A stretch of DNA of 64,000 nt from Butyrivibrio sp. MB2005 (GCF_000424285.1 NZ_AUJP01000003.1:1-64000), one strand, 5' to 3'; shown: positions 48,744 through 57,577, counted from the stretch's first letter. Program-made: numbers and translations. The notes: generated by a model not told the origin, from the letters alone.

Positions 48744-48915
48744 GTGGAAGGGTATACTTGGACCAACTTGCTTCGCAAGTAGGGTTCAAGGTCTCGGCGT
48801 GTGGGGACACGCCTCGGTCGGCGCTAAACGCGTGCCACTGGACGGCTCTCTCCGTTCCACTCCGGTCGTTGCTGAACGCACATCCCCCGGATGTGCAGCA
48901 ACCCATTTTCCGCAC
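48744..48915 (+). repeat. GC-rich tRNA-Leu-associated element (copy 3b)
   Basis: A second unit directly after 3a, opening with GTGGAAG and closing with CATTTTCCGCAC. Inside: ACTTGCTTCGCAAGT, GGGTTCAA, hairpin GGCGTGT-GGGG-ACACGCC, GTCGGCGC, GTGCCACTGGAC, the box CTCCGTTCCACTCCGGTCGTTGC (complement of GCAACGACCGG...CGGAG in copy 2), and hairpin GCACATCC-CCC-GGATGTGC. Same modules as 3a and 2 but diverged, so the tandem pair is not a fresh duplication. Confidence 0.78.
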
Positions 48916-49043
48916 TTGAAATGTTTTACTCGCTTTTTTCAAAAATGTTTCTGCTCAGCTAACCAGAAGCTGCCGATCTCTTATGTAATCACCTTATTTT
49001 CGGAAATAATACAAACTATCTATTCCTATTTCTAATTCTTTTC

Positions 49044-49312
49044 GCGCAGAGAAAATGTTGATTTTGATCAAAATAGAGGTGCGGACAAATATTGAAAAGT
49101 ATGACAAATCCTTTTTGCGCAGAGGAAAACACAATTATCGCCAAAATAGAGGCGCGGCATTTTTCTGAAATGCTATAAAACCGGATTTTGAGCAGAGAAA
49201 ATCGCAAATTCCCCTAAAATAGAGGCGTAAAGCCCATTTGAGCGACTTTAGAGAGATTCTCACCATAAGGTCTGCGCAGAGAAAATAACCATATTACGCA
49301 AAATAGTGGCGC
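49044..49312. repeat. Four-unit tandem array with paired boxes and fixed 12-nt variable cores
   Basis: Units start at 49044, 49117, 49190 and 49274 (periods 73, 73, 84). Each has GCGCAGAGAAAAT (variants GCGCAGAGGAAAA, GAGCAGAGAAAAT), exactly 12 variable bases, then CAAAATAGAGGCGC (variants GGTGC, GGCGT, GTGGCGC). Between units are about 30 or more unrelated bases. The two boxes are not reverse complements apart from GCGC ends; read backwards without complementing, one resembles the other. No gene overlaps it. Function unknown. Confidence 0.85.
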
Positions 49313-49342
49313 TGGTCTTCAAAAGAACAGTAGCGTGTTAAT

Positions 49343-49529
49343 ATGTGTACGGTTCTTGATGAGATAGAAGGAAAAGGCATAGAAAAAGGGATGGAACAGG
49401 GCATTGAGAAAGGCAGAATTGAGCTATTATCTGATCCATGATGGAGTCCTTGATGTGAAGGAAGCTGCAAAACGAGCAGGTAAAACAGTTAAAGCTTTTA
49501 ACGCAGGAATGAAGAAAATTTACGGTTGA
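49343..49529 (+). pseudogene. Rpn-type nuclease/transposase C-terminal remnant, frameshifted
   Basis: The frame from 49343 reads GIEKGMEQGIEKGRIELL, the Glu-Lys-Gly tail typical of Rpn-family (PD-(D/E)XK) recombination-promoting nucleases. A shift near 49425 leads to a second frame reading IHDGVLDVKEAAKRAGKTVK and ending MKKIYG. The catalytic domain is missing. A terminator follows at 49554. Confidence 0.6.
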
Positions 49530-49553
49530 TAATCTAATTGAAGTTCAAGAACA

Positions 49554-49584
49554 AAAAGACCAGGTCAGATGATCTGGTCTTTTC
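49554..49584 (+). terminator. Rho-independent terminator
   Basis: AAAAGACCAG(GTC) pairs with (GAT)CTGGTCTTTT; its sequence resembles the tRNA-Leu terminator at 48564-48597. Confidence 0.75.
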
Positions 49585-49722
49585 TTAACCAGAAGAATTT
49601 TCTGTTATAATTTTATTATAAATGAGAGCGACAATTGGGGTTTGCAGAGGGGTAAAAGTATCCGCAGAAAGGTTGGGAAGAATCATGGGCGTTGAGGTAG
49701 TGCATCCGACGTCATCAGAAAA

Positions 49723-49887
49723 GTGCATATTGACTGCCATGCCCTGGACTACATTTCCTCTGCCGGACTGCGGGTACTGGTGATCATGAAGAAGGGTTGC
49801 AAAGAAGGAGTCAGCCTCATAGGTGTGAACGATCTTGTATCCGACATTCTTGGTCAGACCGGTTTCAGTGAGATCCTGGGCATTTAG
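49723..49887 (+). pseudogene. STAS-domain (anti-sigma factor antagonist) fragment
   Basis: A 54-codon frame reading HIDCHALDYISSAGLRVLVI, then GVSLIGVNDLVSDILGQTGF, the C-terminal half of a STAS domain. The Ser of DYISSAG, normally phosphorylated by an anti-sigma kinase, is present. The 5' half has been lost: the sequence before it, though open in another frame, does not resemble STAS. Such proteins are the usual targets of SpoIIE-type phosphatases like the one at 28168. Confidence 0.65.
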
Positions 49888-49969
49888 CAAGATCATTATG
49901 ATTAAGAGTCATCCTTACTATAAATTAGATTTGGATTTATGAATTATCATCATGATATAGGAGCAAAGT

Positions 49970-50809
49970 ATGAAAGTAGGTTTATCAGCCTGTTCTAGCG
50001 GACATCTTCCTGAGTGGGAAGATCAGATAGCAGAGCTTGTGGGAGTTTTTAAGGAAAATGGAGTAGAGGCGGTGCCTGCGCAGCATATCATAAGGACTGT
50101 GGATGATTTTAGCGGTACCGATATGGAAAGAGCAGCTGATCTCATGGGTTTTTATGAGGATGATGAAATATCTGATATATACGATATTTCCGGCGGCGAT
50201 CTGGCTAATGGAGTGCTTAAATACCTGGACTATGATGTGATCGCAAAATCCGGGAAAACCTTTTGGGGATATAGCGATCTTACAACTGTGATCAATGCTA
50301 TATATACAATGACCGGAAATGAATCAGTTCTTTATCAGGTGAAAAATATGATATGGTCTTATGCTGATATGCAAAGGCAGCGCTTTTGGGATTATCATTC
50401 CGGAGAGAATGAAGACCTTTTTGATATCGAATACAGCTTCCTGCAGGGAAAAGCCATGAAGGGCGTAGTCGTTGGCGGAAATATCCGCTGCTTTACAAAG
50501 CTTGCAGGAACAAAATATTTTCCTGATATGAAAGGAAAGATATTGTTTCTTGAATCCCTGGGCGGCGGCTCAGGGCAGATAGCAACGTTATTTACGCAGC
50601 TAGATAATATGTGTGTCTTTGATCAGGTGGCAGGAGTTTTGCTTGGTACCTTTACTGATTATGAAAAGGCAGATTTTACCATGTCTGTATATGATCTTCT
50701 TAAGATGCATATTTCAAAGGATATTCCTGTGGCAGGTACAAGAGAAATCGGACATGGCCATAATTCAAAGGCAATAGTGATCGGAAAAGAGGAGAAGTAT
50801 GGAATATAA
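49970..50809 (+). CDS. LD-carboxypeptidase / MccF-like S66 peptidase
   Basis: A 279-residue S66-family serine peptidase with the Ser-Glu-His triad: Ser102 in FWGYSDLT, Glu195 in LFLESLGG, His264 in GHGHNSKA. Family members trim the D-Ala of peptidoglycan tetrapeptides or, as MccF, cleave microcin C-like peptide-nucleotides. ISGGDLANGVLKYLDYD before the Ser is also typical. There is no signal peptide, so it acts in the cytoplasm (recycling or immunity). AGGAGC precedes the ATG. It overlaps the NUDIX gene by 11 bp. Confidence 0.88.
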   Translation: MKVGLSACSSGHLPEWEDQIAELVGVFKENGVEAVPAQHIIRTVDDFSGTDMERAADLMGFYEDDEISDIYDISGGDLANGVLKYLDYDVIAKSGKTFWGYSDLTTVINAIYTMTGNESVLYQVKNMIWSYADMQRQRFWDYHSGENEDLFDIEYSFLQGKAMKGVVVGGNIRCFTKLAGTKYFPDMKGKILFLESLGGGSGQIATLFTQLDNMCVFDQVAGVLLGTFTDYEKADFTMSVYDLLKMHISKDIPVAGTREIGHGHNSKAIVIGKEEKYGI

Positions 50810-51296
50810 TTGCGGATTCACAAAAGATAATAAATGGTTCAGGTATCGTGCGGCGGCGATAATTGTAGAAGATGGATGTGTTTTGTTTGCAGGGAATGAA
50901 AAAGATAATTATTTTTACTCTATAGGCGGAGCTGTACACATGGGTGAGACGGCAGAAGATGCTGTCATGAGGGAAGTCTATGAAGAGACCGGAATAAAAT
51001 ATGAGATTGATCATCTTGCTGTGATACATGAAAACTTTTTTAATGAAAATCAGGGAGCCTTGAAGGGGATGGATTGTCATGAGATTGCATTCTATTTCAT
51101 GATGAAGCCAAGAGGAACAAAGGAGCTTAAAAGCGACAGCTACACTCAGGGAGTGAAAGAGACCATGCACTGGCTTCCCATATCAGAGCTTGATAATTAC
51201 AAAGCATTTCCCTGTTTTATGAAGGAGTTTTTACAAACAGAGCACACAGGAGTAGAGCATATAGTATCGGACGAAAGAATTGGCAACGCTTACTAA
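50799..51296 (+). CDS. NUDIX hydrolase
   Basis: A 165-residue NUDIX protein. The Nudix box GAVHMGETAEDAVMREVYEETGI (about 47-69) has the GX5EX7REUXEEXGU pattern intact. The N-terminal RYRAAAIIVEDGCVLFAGNE is the usual first strand. It hydrolyses a nucleoside diphosphate linked to an unknown group. The start lies within the end of the peptidase gene, so the two are translated together; if the peptidase is MccF-like, a nucleotide-clearing partner would make sense, but that is inference. Confidence 0.9.
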   Translation: MEYNCGFTKDNKWFRYRAAAIIVEDGCVLFAGNEKDNYFYSIGGAVHMGETAEDAVMREVYEETGIKYEIDHLAVIHENFFNENQGALKGMDCHEIAFYFMMKPRGTKELKSDSYTQGVKETMHWLPISELDNYKAFPCFMKEFLQTEHTGVEHIVSDERIGNAY

Positions 51297-51359
51297 CGCA
51301 TAATGAAACGGTGAACCAAGTGGAGTTGTGCTTTACTAGGAAAAGATGGAGGGCGGAAT

Positions 51360-51869
51360 ATGAGACTGTTCATTGCAATTAACTTTGAAGAAGATTTCAG
51401 GGATGCGCTTATTGATATTCAGGACGATCTTATGCGATGCGGAGTTGAAGGGAATTACACTGCTCCTGAGAACCTCCATATGACACTGGCCTTTATCGGT
51501 GAGTGGGATGATCCTGAGGGCGTGCTTGAAATTATGAAAAGTGTGCCTATGAGGTCTTTTTCCATTGCCCTTAAGGGATACGGACCTTTTAAGGACATGA
51601 TCTTTGCGGACATTGAGGAAAATGAGGATCTTAGGGCCTATGTGAAAAGGCTTAGGGCTGCTCTTACAGAAAAGGAGATTCCTTTTGACAGGAAAAAGTT
51701 CCTTCCTCACGTCACTCTTGTAAGAAAGGCTCACCGCGTCAAAGGTGCGCCGCTACCTGAATTTGATGAGGCTGAGACTATGCGTGTCAGGGGTATTTCC
51801 CTTATGAAATCCGAGAGGGGAAGTCATGGCATGATCTATACAGAAATCGGCTATGCGACGGCATTTTGA
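51360..51869 (+). CDS. thpR: RNA 2',3'-cyclic phosphodiesterase (ThpR/LigT)
   Basis: A 169-residue 2H phosphoesterase. The two HxT motifs are H40-T42 in NLHMTLAFIG and H117-T119 in FLPHVTLVRK; the first strand is MRLFIAINF. Family members open RNA 2',3'-cyclic phosphates and can ligate tRNA halves in vitro. GGAGGG precedes the ATG. Single gene. Confidence 0.93.
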   Translation: MRLFIAINFEEDFRDALIDIQDDLMRCGVEGNYTAPENLHMTLAFIGEWDDPEGVLEIMKSVPMRSFSIALKGYGPFKDMIFADIEENEDLRAYVKRLRAALTEKEIPFDRKKFLPHVTLVRKAHRVKGAPLPEFDEAETMRVRGISLMKSERGSHGMIYTEIGYATAF

Positions 51870-52018
51870 TTTTTTTCTACTTATAAACATGGGATTAAAT
51901 AAAGTTAATATTTTCATAAATGAGGACTTTAGGCCTTTGCTAGGTATTATAATTTAATGTAAGCATTGTATCCATCTTGATTAGGCGAAAAATAGGATGC
52001 AGCCGACGGGTGGCATTG

Positions 52019-54649
52019 ATGGTTAATAATAGCAAAAGCTTTGCAGCTAGAATATGGATGGTTGTTTTGCTGGCGATAATTCTGTCGACCGGTTCTTTTT
52101 GCGTTGTAACTATAATTCAGGCCAATAATGCCATAATCCGTTACACAAGACAAAGGATGCTTGATATTGCAAATTGTGCTTCCGGGTCAGTTGATGGAGA
52201 TACACTTAAGAGACTTACGAAGGACAGCATAGGAAATCCCGGATATCAGAGGATTTATAATGCACTGGCGATTTTTCGTGACAACATAGAGGCAGACTCT
52301 GTTTACGGAGTCCATGAGGAAGAGGATGGAAGCTTTACCTTCACCATTGATCCATCCCTTGAGGAGCCTGGAGAATTTGGCGAAAAGGCCGTAACAACCG
52401 AGGCACTTATAAAAGCCAGCAGAGGTGTAAGTGCCGTGGATGAGATCCCTTATACTGACAAATGGGGAACATTTTACAGTGCGTATAGTCCTATCTATGA
52501 TTCAGATGGTGAAATTGTCGGAATAGTTGCTGTGGATTTCAGCAAGGAATGGTATCAGGGACAGCTAAGTGACCAGATCAGAAGCACTATGCTGGTTTTT
52601 TTGCTGATTATCAGTATTAACATTGTGCTTATAGGAATTTTTGGCTATCACCAGGTTAAGACAATAACAAAGCCCATGGAGCATATTGCAGAAGTAGCAC
52701 AGCTTTATGAAAAGGGCGACTTTAGTAAAAAGCTTGAGATCGACAGAGAGGACGAGCTCGGGCTTTTATCCCGTTCACTTCAGGCCATGGCGGGATCTCT
52801 TACAGAGCAGATAAAAGAGGCAGAAGCAGCTAATCGTGCGAAGAGCAGCTTCCTTGCAAATATGTCCCATGAGATCCGTACACCTATCAATGCGGTACTG
52901 GGAATGAATGAGATGGTCCTCAGAGAAGCGACGGATCCACAAATTCGAACATATTCTGAAAATGTCAAAACAGCGGGTTCTACGCTACTTGGCATAATCA
53001 ATGATATTCTTGATTTTTCAAAAATTGAAGCCGGAAAACTTGAGATAATTCCTGTTGATTACGATCTTTCATCGGTTATAAACGATCTTGTAAATATGAT
53101 CCGCACCCGTGTGGATGATAAAGGGCTTGCGCTTAATCTTGATTTTGATCCGGATATTCCCAAAAACCTTAACGGAGATGCTGTGCGTCTTGAACAGGTC
53201 ATCACCAATATTTTAACCAATGCCGTCAAATACACTGAAATTGGCAGCATCAATTTTCATATTGGTTATGAAAAGATTGAAGAAGAGCCTGACAGCATCT
53301 ATTTGAAGGTGTCTGTAAAGGATACAGGTATTGGCATCAAATCGGAAGACATGGAAAAGCTGTTTTCAGAGTTTGAGCGAATCGAGGAGATGCGAAACCG
53401 CAATATCGAGGGAACAGGCCTTGGTATGAACATCACACAGAATCTTCTCAAAATGATGGGCTCAGCGCTGGAGGTTGAAAGTAAATACGGCGAGGGTTCT
53501 AATTTCCATTTTGCTCTGAAGCAGAAGGTTGTTGGTAACGAGGTTCTTGGTGATTACAGTGCATCATATAAGTCTGCGCTCAGCGAGGGTGCAGGCTATA
53601 AGGAGAAATTCACTGCTCCGTCAGCTAAGGTACTTGTTGTTGATGATAATTCCATGAATCTGGCTGTGTTTAAGAGTCTTATCAAGCAGACCCTAATAGT
53701 GGCAGATACTGCTGACAGCGGAGATCAGGGCCTTGAGCTTATGAGAGAGAAAAAATACGATATTATTTTCCTCGATCACATGATGCCTGAGAAGGATGGA
53801 ATTACCACACTTCACGAGATGAAACAGGAGAAGGATAATCCAAATATTTCAACGCCTGTTATATGCCTTACTGCCAATGCGGTTCTGGGTGCAAGAGAAG
53901 AATATATTGCAGCCGGTTTTGATGGATATCTGACTAAGCCCATTGATCCCGATCGACTTGAAAACATGTTGATCAAGTATCTTCCTGCCGACCTTATCGA
54001 AATGACAAGTGCAGATACAGCAGATAAAGCACCCAAAGTAAAAGATGAAACCAAGATAGATAAAGAACTGGCTCCTTTAGTCGGGCAGGAGCTAATAGAT
54101 GTCAATATCGGCCTTAAAAACAGCGGCTCGACGGAGGATTATCTGCCTATATTACATATATTCTATGAGACGGCAGATTCTAAGTTGGATGAACTTGACC
54201 GTTACTATAGTGACAGTGATTTTGTCAACTATACTATTAAGGTCCATGCGTTAAAGAGTTCCCTTGGAATAATCGGGGCTGTCGGGATATCTGATGAGGC
54301 GCAGCGCCTTGAGGGTGCCGGTATGGCGGAAGACTATGATTATATCAGGGAACATCATGATAAGTTTATAGAAAAGAGCAGGAAGCTTAAGGATATTGTA
54401 GGGGAAGTGTGCGAGGACAAGAGCCCTGAAAAACACAGGGTTGTTGCGGAACCATGGCTTGTTCAGGAAGCCTACAATCAGATCAAGGAAGCCGCTGAAT
54501 ACATGGATTACAGCAGCATAGAGATGATTTTTGATGGTATGAAGGGCTATGTTGTCCCTAAAGAGGATGCAGAACTTCTTGGGAAGGTTGAGAGCGCCTT
54601 CAGGGCTCTTGATTATGACACAGTTTTGGCTTTGGTGAAGAATAAATAA
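52019..54649 (+). CDS. Hybrid sensor histidine kinase (kinase - receiver - HPt)
   Basis: An 876-residue membrane phosphorelay protein. Two transmembrane helices (about 13-35 and 185-210) enclose a ~150-residue extracellular sensor, followed by HAMP (about 211-265). The dimerisation region has His284 in MSHEIRTP; the ATPase domain has NILTNAVKYT, DTGIGI and GTGLGM. A receiver domain with Asp586 in IIFLDHMMP and KPIDP follows, then an HPt domain with His743 in HALKSSLG. All phosphorelay residues are present, so it could pass phosphate to a distant regulator. ATG 52019 follows GGGTGGCATTG; a TTG 42 bp upstream is less likely. Confidence 0.92.
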   Translation: MVNNSKSFAARIWMVVLLAIILSTGSFCVVTIIQANNAIIRYTRQRMLDIANCASGSVDGDTLKRLTKDSIGNPGYQRIYNALAIFRDNIEADSVYGVHEEEDGSFTFTIDPSLEEPGEFGEKAVTTEALIKASRGVSAVDEIPYTDKWGTFYSAYSPIYDSDGEIVGIVAVDFSKEWYQGQLSDQIRSTMLVFLLIISINIVLIGIFGYHQVKTITKPMEHIAEVAQLYEKGDFSKKLEIDREDELGLLSRSLQAMAGSLTEQIKEAEAANRAKSSFLANMSHEIRTPINAVLGMNEMVLREATDPQIRTYSENVKTAGSTLLGIINDILDFSKIEAGKLEIIPVDYDLSSVINDLVNMIRTRVDDKGLALNLDFDPDIPKNLNGDAVRLEQVITNILTNAVKYTEIGSINFHIGYEKIEEEPDSIYLKVSVKDTGIGIKSEDMEKLFSEFERIEEMRNRNIEGTGLGMNITQNLLKMMGSALEVESKYGEGSNFHFALKQKVVGNEVLGDYSASYKSALSEGAGYKEKFTAPSAKVLVVDDNSMNLAVFKSLIKQTLIVADTADSGDQGLELMREKKYDIIFLDHMMPEKDGITTLHEMKQEKDNPNISTPVICLTANAVLGAREEYIAAGFDGYLTKPIDPDRLENMLIKYLPADLIEMTSADTADKAPKVKDETKIDKELAPLVGQELIDVNIGLKNSGSTEDYLPILHIFYETADSKLDELDRYYSDSDFVNYTIKVHALKSSLGIIGAVGISDEAQRLEGAGMAEDYDYIREHHDKFIEKSRKLKDIVGEVCEDKSPEKHRVVAEPWLVQEAYNQIKEAAEYMDYSSIEMIFDGMKGYVVPKEDAELLGKVESAFRALDYDTVLALVKNK

Positions 54650-54697
54650 ATCGAATAAATAGACTTCCATATAGGTAACGAAAGTGCAATGATTACT

Positions 54698-54758
54698 CGG
54701 TCATCTGCTGTATTTGGTCGTTTTTAGGAAACGATGGTTGTAGCAGTGACCGATTTTT
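54698..54758 (+). terminator. Rho-independent terminator
   Basis: CGGTCATCTGCT (54698-54709) pairs with AGCAGTGACCG (54742-54752) around a long loop, followed by ATTTTTAA. Confidence 0.75.
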
Positions 54759-54830
54759 AATTGAAAATAATACGGATATATGGTAATTTATTTAATTGTC
54801 GTGAAAAAAGTTTTACTGGAGGTATATTAC

Positions 54831-55895
54831 ATGGAAAAAAATGAAAAAAAGAGATTAGTGTTGTTTTTGGCGGTGGCCTATGGTCTGACCCTGATCATGA
54901 GCATCTTTATGTTCATGTGCTTCAAGGCAGATAAGGACATGACTGCATTTGTAAATGTGCAGATGACTTATCCCGCATGCGGCGTAATTCTCGGACTTCT
55001 TATTTGGGGGAATAAGGAGAAGAAGCTTCCAAAGGCAGGCTTTATTGTGTTTTTGGCAACCTCTGCTCTTATGATGGTTGTGGCTATCGCATCTACATTC
55101 ATGCCACACGTAATGTCAGAGATAAACGGAGGACAGATTTCCAATTGGAATCTCTATTCTCAGTATGTTCTTATGGCAGGAAGTGTAATAGCATATATTC
55201 TTTTCTGGGTATGCGGTAAGGAAAAGAGAAGAAATGCCGGACTTAGCAGAACCAAGGTTAAGCTCAGCATAGTTATGGTTGTACTGTTTGTGGCACTTTA
55301 CATTGCAAGAATGTATGTATCGGGATTTTTGACACAGATAATCTTAAAGCCTGAAATGAGCCTTATAGCAGAAATAAATGGATTGCTTACAAATCCTGCT
55401 GTGCTTTCAAGTGCGGTAATTGTACTTGTGAATTTCCCGCTCATGTTTATTGCATTTCTTGGCGAGGAATATGGCTGGAGATATTATTTACAGCCAATAC
55501 TTCAGAAGAAGTTCGGCCTTAGACTTGGTGTAATAATTCTTGGTGTTTTGTGGGGAGCATGGCACGGAGTGCTTGATTTCATATTCTACTCCACAACCAC
55601 AGGATTGCAGTACTTTACAGCGCAGATCATCACCTGCATCGCCCTTGCTATCTTCATGGGATATGCATACATGAAGACAGGAAACATCTGGGCAATTGCA
55701 ATGATGCACTTTATCAATAACAACTACATCGCTGTATTTGCAGGTGGAGATGCCACTGTCATTCAGAATCAGACCATCACATGGGCGCAGATTCCGATCG
55801 CGGTTGTTCAGAGCCTTGTATTTGCTCTTTTCATTCTTGCTCCTATCTATAAGAACAAGAAGGAAGAGGAAGTGCTTGAAGCAAAGGCAAGCTGA
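54831..55895 (+). CDS. CPBP-family intramembrane metalloprotease
   Basis: A 354-residue membrane protein with about eight to nine hydrophobic helices. CPBP/Abi motifs are in order: GEEYGWRYYLQP (about 210-221; EExxxR), WGAWHGVLDF (about 240-249) and HFINNNYIA (about 283-291). Relatives process prenylated proteins in eukaryotes and act in bacteriocin self-immunity or stress in bacteria. TGGAGG lies 10 bp before the ATG at 54831. It converges with the K+ channel gene, 3 bp between stops. Confidence 0.9.
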   Translation: MEKNEKKRLVLFLAVAYGLTLIMSIFMFMCFKADKDMTAFVNVQMTYPACGVILGLLIWGNKEKKLPKAGFIVFLATSALMMVVAIASTFMPHVMSEINGGQISNWNLYSQYVLMAGSVIAYILFWVCGKEKRRNAGLSRTKVKLSIVMVVLFVALYIARMYVSGFLTQIILKPEMSLIAEINGLLTNPAVLSSAVIVLVNFPLMFIAFLGEEYGWRYYLQPILQKKFGLRLGVIILGVLWGAWHGVLDFIFYSTTTGLQYFTAQIITCIALAIFMGYAYMKTGNIWAIAMMHFINNNYIAVFAGGDATVIQNQTITWAQIPIAVVQSLVFALFILAPIYKNKKEEEVLEAKAS

Positions 55896-55898
55896 TAA

Positions 55899-56627
55899 TT
55901 ACAGCTCGTACTTTGATTTTTTTCTGCTTATTTCATTCATATAAGCAGCGGTTATCATGCCTGAGGGAAGCGCTATTACGGCGACTCCCACCAGTGCTGA
56001 TATCATGGTAATAAAACGGCCGATGTCCGTTGTGGGTGAGATGTCTCCGTAACCTATAGTGGTTATGGAGATGGTCGCCCAATACAGGGCATCAAAGAAA
56101 TTATCAAAAAGATTCGGTTCAAGCTGGAATACCAGCATGGCAGAAACGAAGATATATATTGTTATAAGTATAAGAACAGCCAGGAGCTGTTTTTTTACTT
56201 TTCTAAGAACATTGGCAATGACGATCATGGTCTTGGAATATCTTACCAGCTTCACTACTCTGAAAACTCGAATGAGCTTTAACAGTCTAAGACTCTGTGA
56301 AGTCGGGAAAAACACATATAAAATCGGCATAACAGATAACAAATCAAATATCGCAAGGGGCGTCAGAACATAGGCAAAGTATGCATGAATGCTGATGTAG
56401 CCCATTTTATAATCCGCTGTGTACACTCTTGCACAGTAGTCTATCAGGAAAATTATTCCTGTCATTATTTCAATGATAAAGGTATAAATGTTGTCTGCCT
56501 TTAGAGTCAGAGGAATCATTCCTACGATGACGGTTGTAGTCATGAGAATATCGTAGGCCCTGCTGGAGGCATCACCTATACTGGAAACTTCTATTACTTC
56601 ATAGATCCTTTTTTTGAAAGCGTTCAT
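55899..56627 (-). CDS. Voltage-gated-type potassium channel
   Basis: A 242-residue six-helix channel. S1-S3 are hydrophobic with acidic residues. S4 carries regularly spaced Arg/Lys in LLKLIRVFRVVKLVRYSK (about 115-132), the pore has the K+ selectivity filter TIGYGD (about 190-195), and S6 follows (MISALVGVAVIALPSGMI). It lacks the cytoplasmic RCK domain. On the minus strand, AAAGAGGTG precedes the ATG at 56627. Confidence 0.93.
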   Translation of the reverse strand: MNAFKKRIYEVIEVSSIGDASSRAYDILMTTTVIVGMIPLTLKADNIYTFIIEIMTGIIFLIDYCARVYTADYKMGYISIHAYFAYVLTPLAIFDLLSVMPILYVFFPTSQSLRLLKLIRVFRVVKLVRYSKTMIVIANVLRKVKKQLLAVLILITIYIFVSAMLVFQLEPNLFDNFFDALYWATISITTIGYGDISPTTDIGRFITMISALVGVAVIALPSGMITAAYMNEISRKKSKYEL

Positions 56628-56696
56628 AAGCACCTCTTTGCCTGAGTCAAGGTAATTGTTAGAGCGATTAGCGGTAAATTCTGCGACAAATGAAAT

Positions 56697-56855
56697 TTAG
56701 AAATTTCCTTCTAAAAAAGCAAGTATGCCGATAATAGCCAGTGCTAAGCTCATGATCCGGCATAGTGTAACGAAGATTTTTGTATGCAATTCTTTTTTGC
56801 TGTCAATAACACCGCTGTCGGAAATCAACTGACTCTTAGGGGAATTATCTGGCAT
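56697..56855 (-). CDS. Small single-helix membrane protein (52 aa)
   Basis: A 52-residue frame on the minus strand with an excellent ribosome binding site (AAAGGAGACTACTATT before ATG). It has a polar N-terminal half (MPDNSPKSQLISDSGVIDSK) and one hydrophobic helix (IFVTLCRIMSLALAIIGILAF), then EGNF. It lies upstream of the K+ channel gene on the same strand, 69 bp away, so it may be co-transcribed with it; no family recognised. Confidence 0.65.
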   Translation of the reverse strand: MPDNSPKSQLISDSGVIDSKKELHTKIFVTLCRIMSLALAIIGILAFLEGNF

Positions 56856-56978
56856 AATAGTAGTCTCCTTTGATTAGATGCGTTAATTTGTCGGTTACCT
56901 ATTCACAAGGCATCATAAAAAGGATAATATGATGTTTAGGTCCAAGTGACCAATTCATTATGGGTACCGGAGGGTTAG

Positions 56979-57551
56979 ATGGCACAGCTTTATTTCAGAT
57001 ACGGTGCAATGGGGTCGTCAAAAACGGCCAATGCACTTATGGTCAATTACAACTATCATGAGAGAGGGAAGAATTCAATTATTCTTAAGCCCGGTCTCGA
57101 GAACAGGGACGGAGCAACGATCATTCGTTCCAGAATAGGTCTTCAGGCAGAGTGTATGCTGGTGGAGGATTTCTTTGACGAATACACCAGAAAACACAAG
57201 ATGATCGAAAAATACGATGCTATTATCGTTGATGAAGCTCAGTTTCTTACAGCAGAGCAGGTAGATATGCTCTCAGATATCGTTGATTTTGATAAGGTTC
57301 CTGTTATCTGCTACGGTCTTCGCACTGATTTCCAGGAGAAATTTTTCCCTGGTTCACTCAGACTCATGGAGATTGCAGATAAGATAGAAGAAGTTAAAAC
57401 TGTATGCTGGTGCGGCCGTAAAGCTACCTGTAATGCCAGAATACATGATGGCAAAATCGTCAGAGACGGTGAGCAGGTTTTCATGGGCGGAAACGAGAGC
57501 TATATTGCTCTTTGCAGAAAGCATTTCAAAAAGGGTAAGCTTACTATCTGA
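56979..57551 (+). CDS. tdk: Thymidine kinase
   Basis: A 190-residue type II thymidine kinase for dTMP salvage. P-loop GAMGSSKTANAL (about 10-21; Gly-Ala-Met in place of Gly-Pro-Met), IIVDEAQFL (about 83-91), and the structural zinc residues in VCWCGRKATCNARI plus the late ALCRKHF. The lasso loop GNESYIALCR binds thymidine. CGGAGGG precedes the ATG. It is followed by a strong terminator. Confidence 0.95.
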   Translation: MAQLYFRYGAMGSSKTANALMVNYNYHERGKNSIILKPGLENRDGATIIRSRIGLQAECMLVEDFFDEYTRKHKMIEKYDAIIVDEAQFLTAEQVDMLSDIVDFDKVPVICYGLRTDFQEKFFPGSLRLMEIADKIEEVKTVCWCGRKATCNARIHDGKIVRDGEQVFMGGNESYIALCRKHFKKGKLTI

Positions 57552-57577
57552 GGCACCGTGATAAAATATTAAAAGAT

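Noticed and set aside
48532..49035. Long open frame across the GC-rich elements
   Set aside because: It begins inside the tRNA-Leu gene and its translation follows from GC-rich hairpins (Pro/Ser/Arg-rich, low complexity). There is no ribosome binding site.
49044..49312. CRISPR array
   Set aside because: The 73-bp period first suggested one, but each repeat is two short boxes around a variable 12-nt core, repeats are imperfect, the last period is 84 bp and no cas gene is present.
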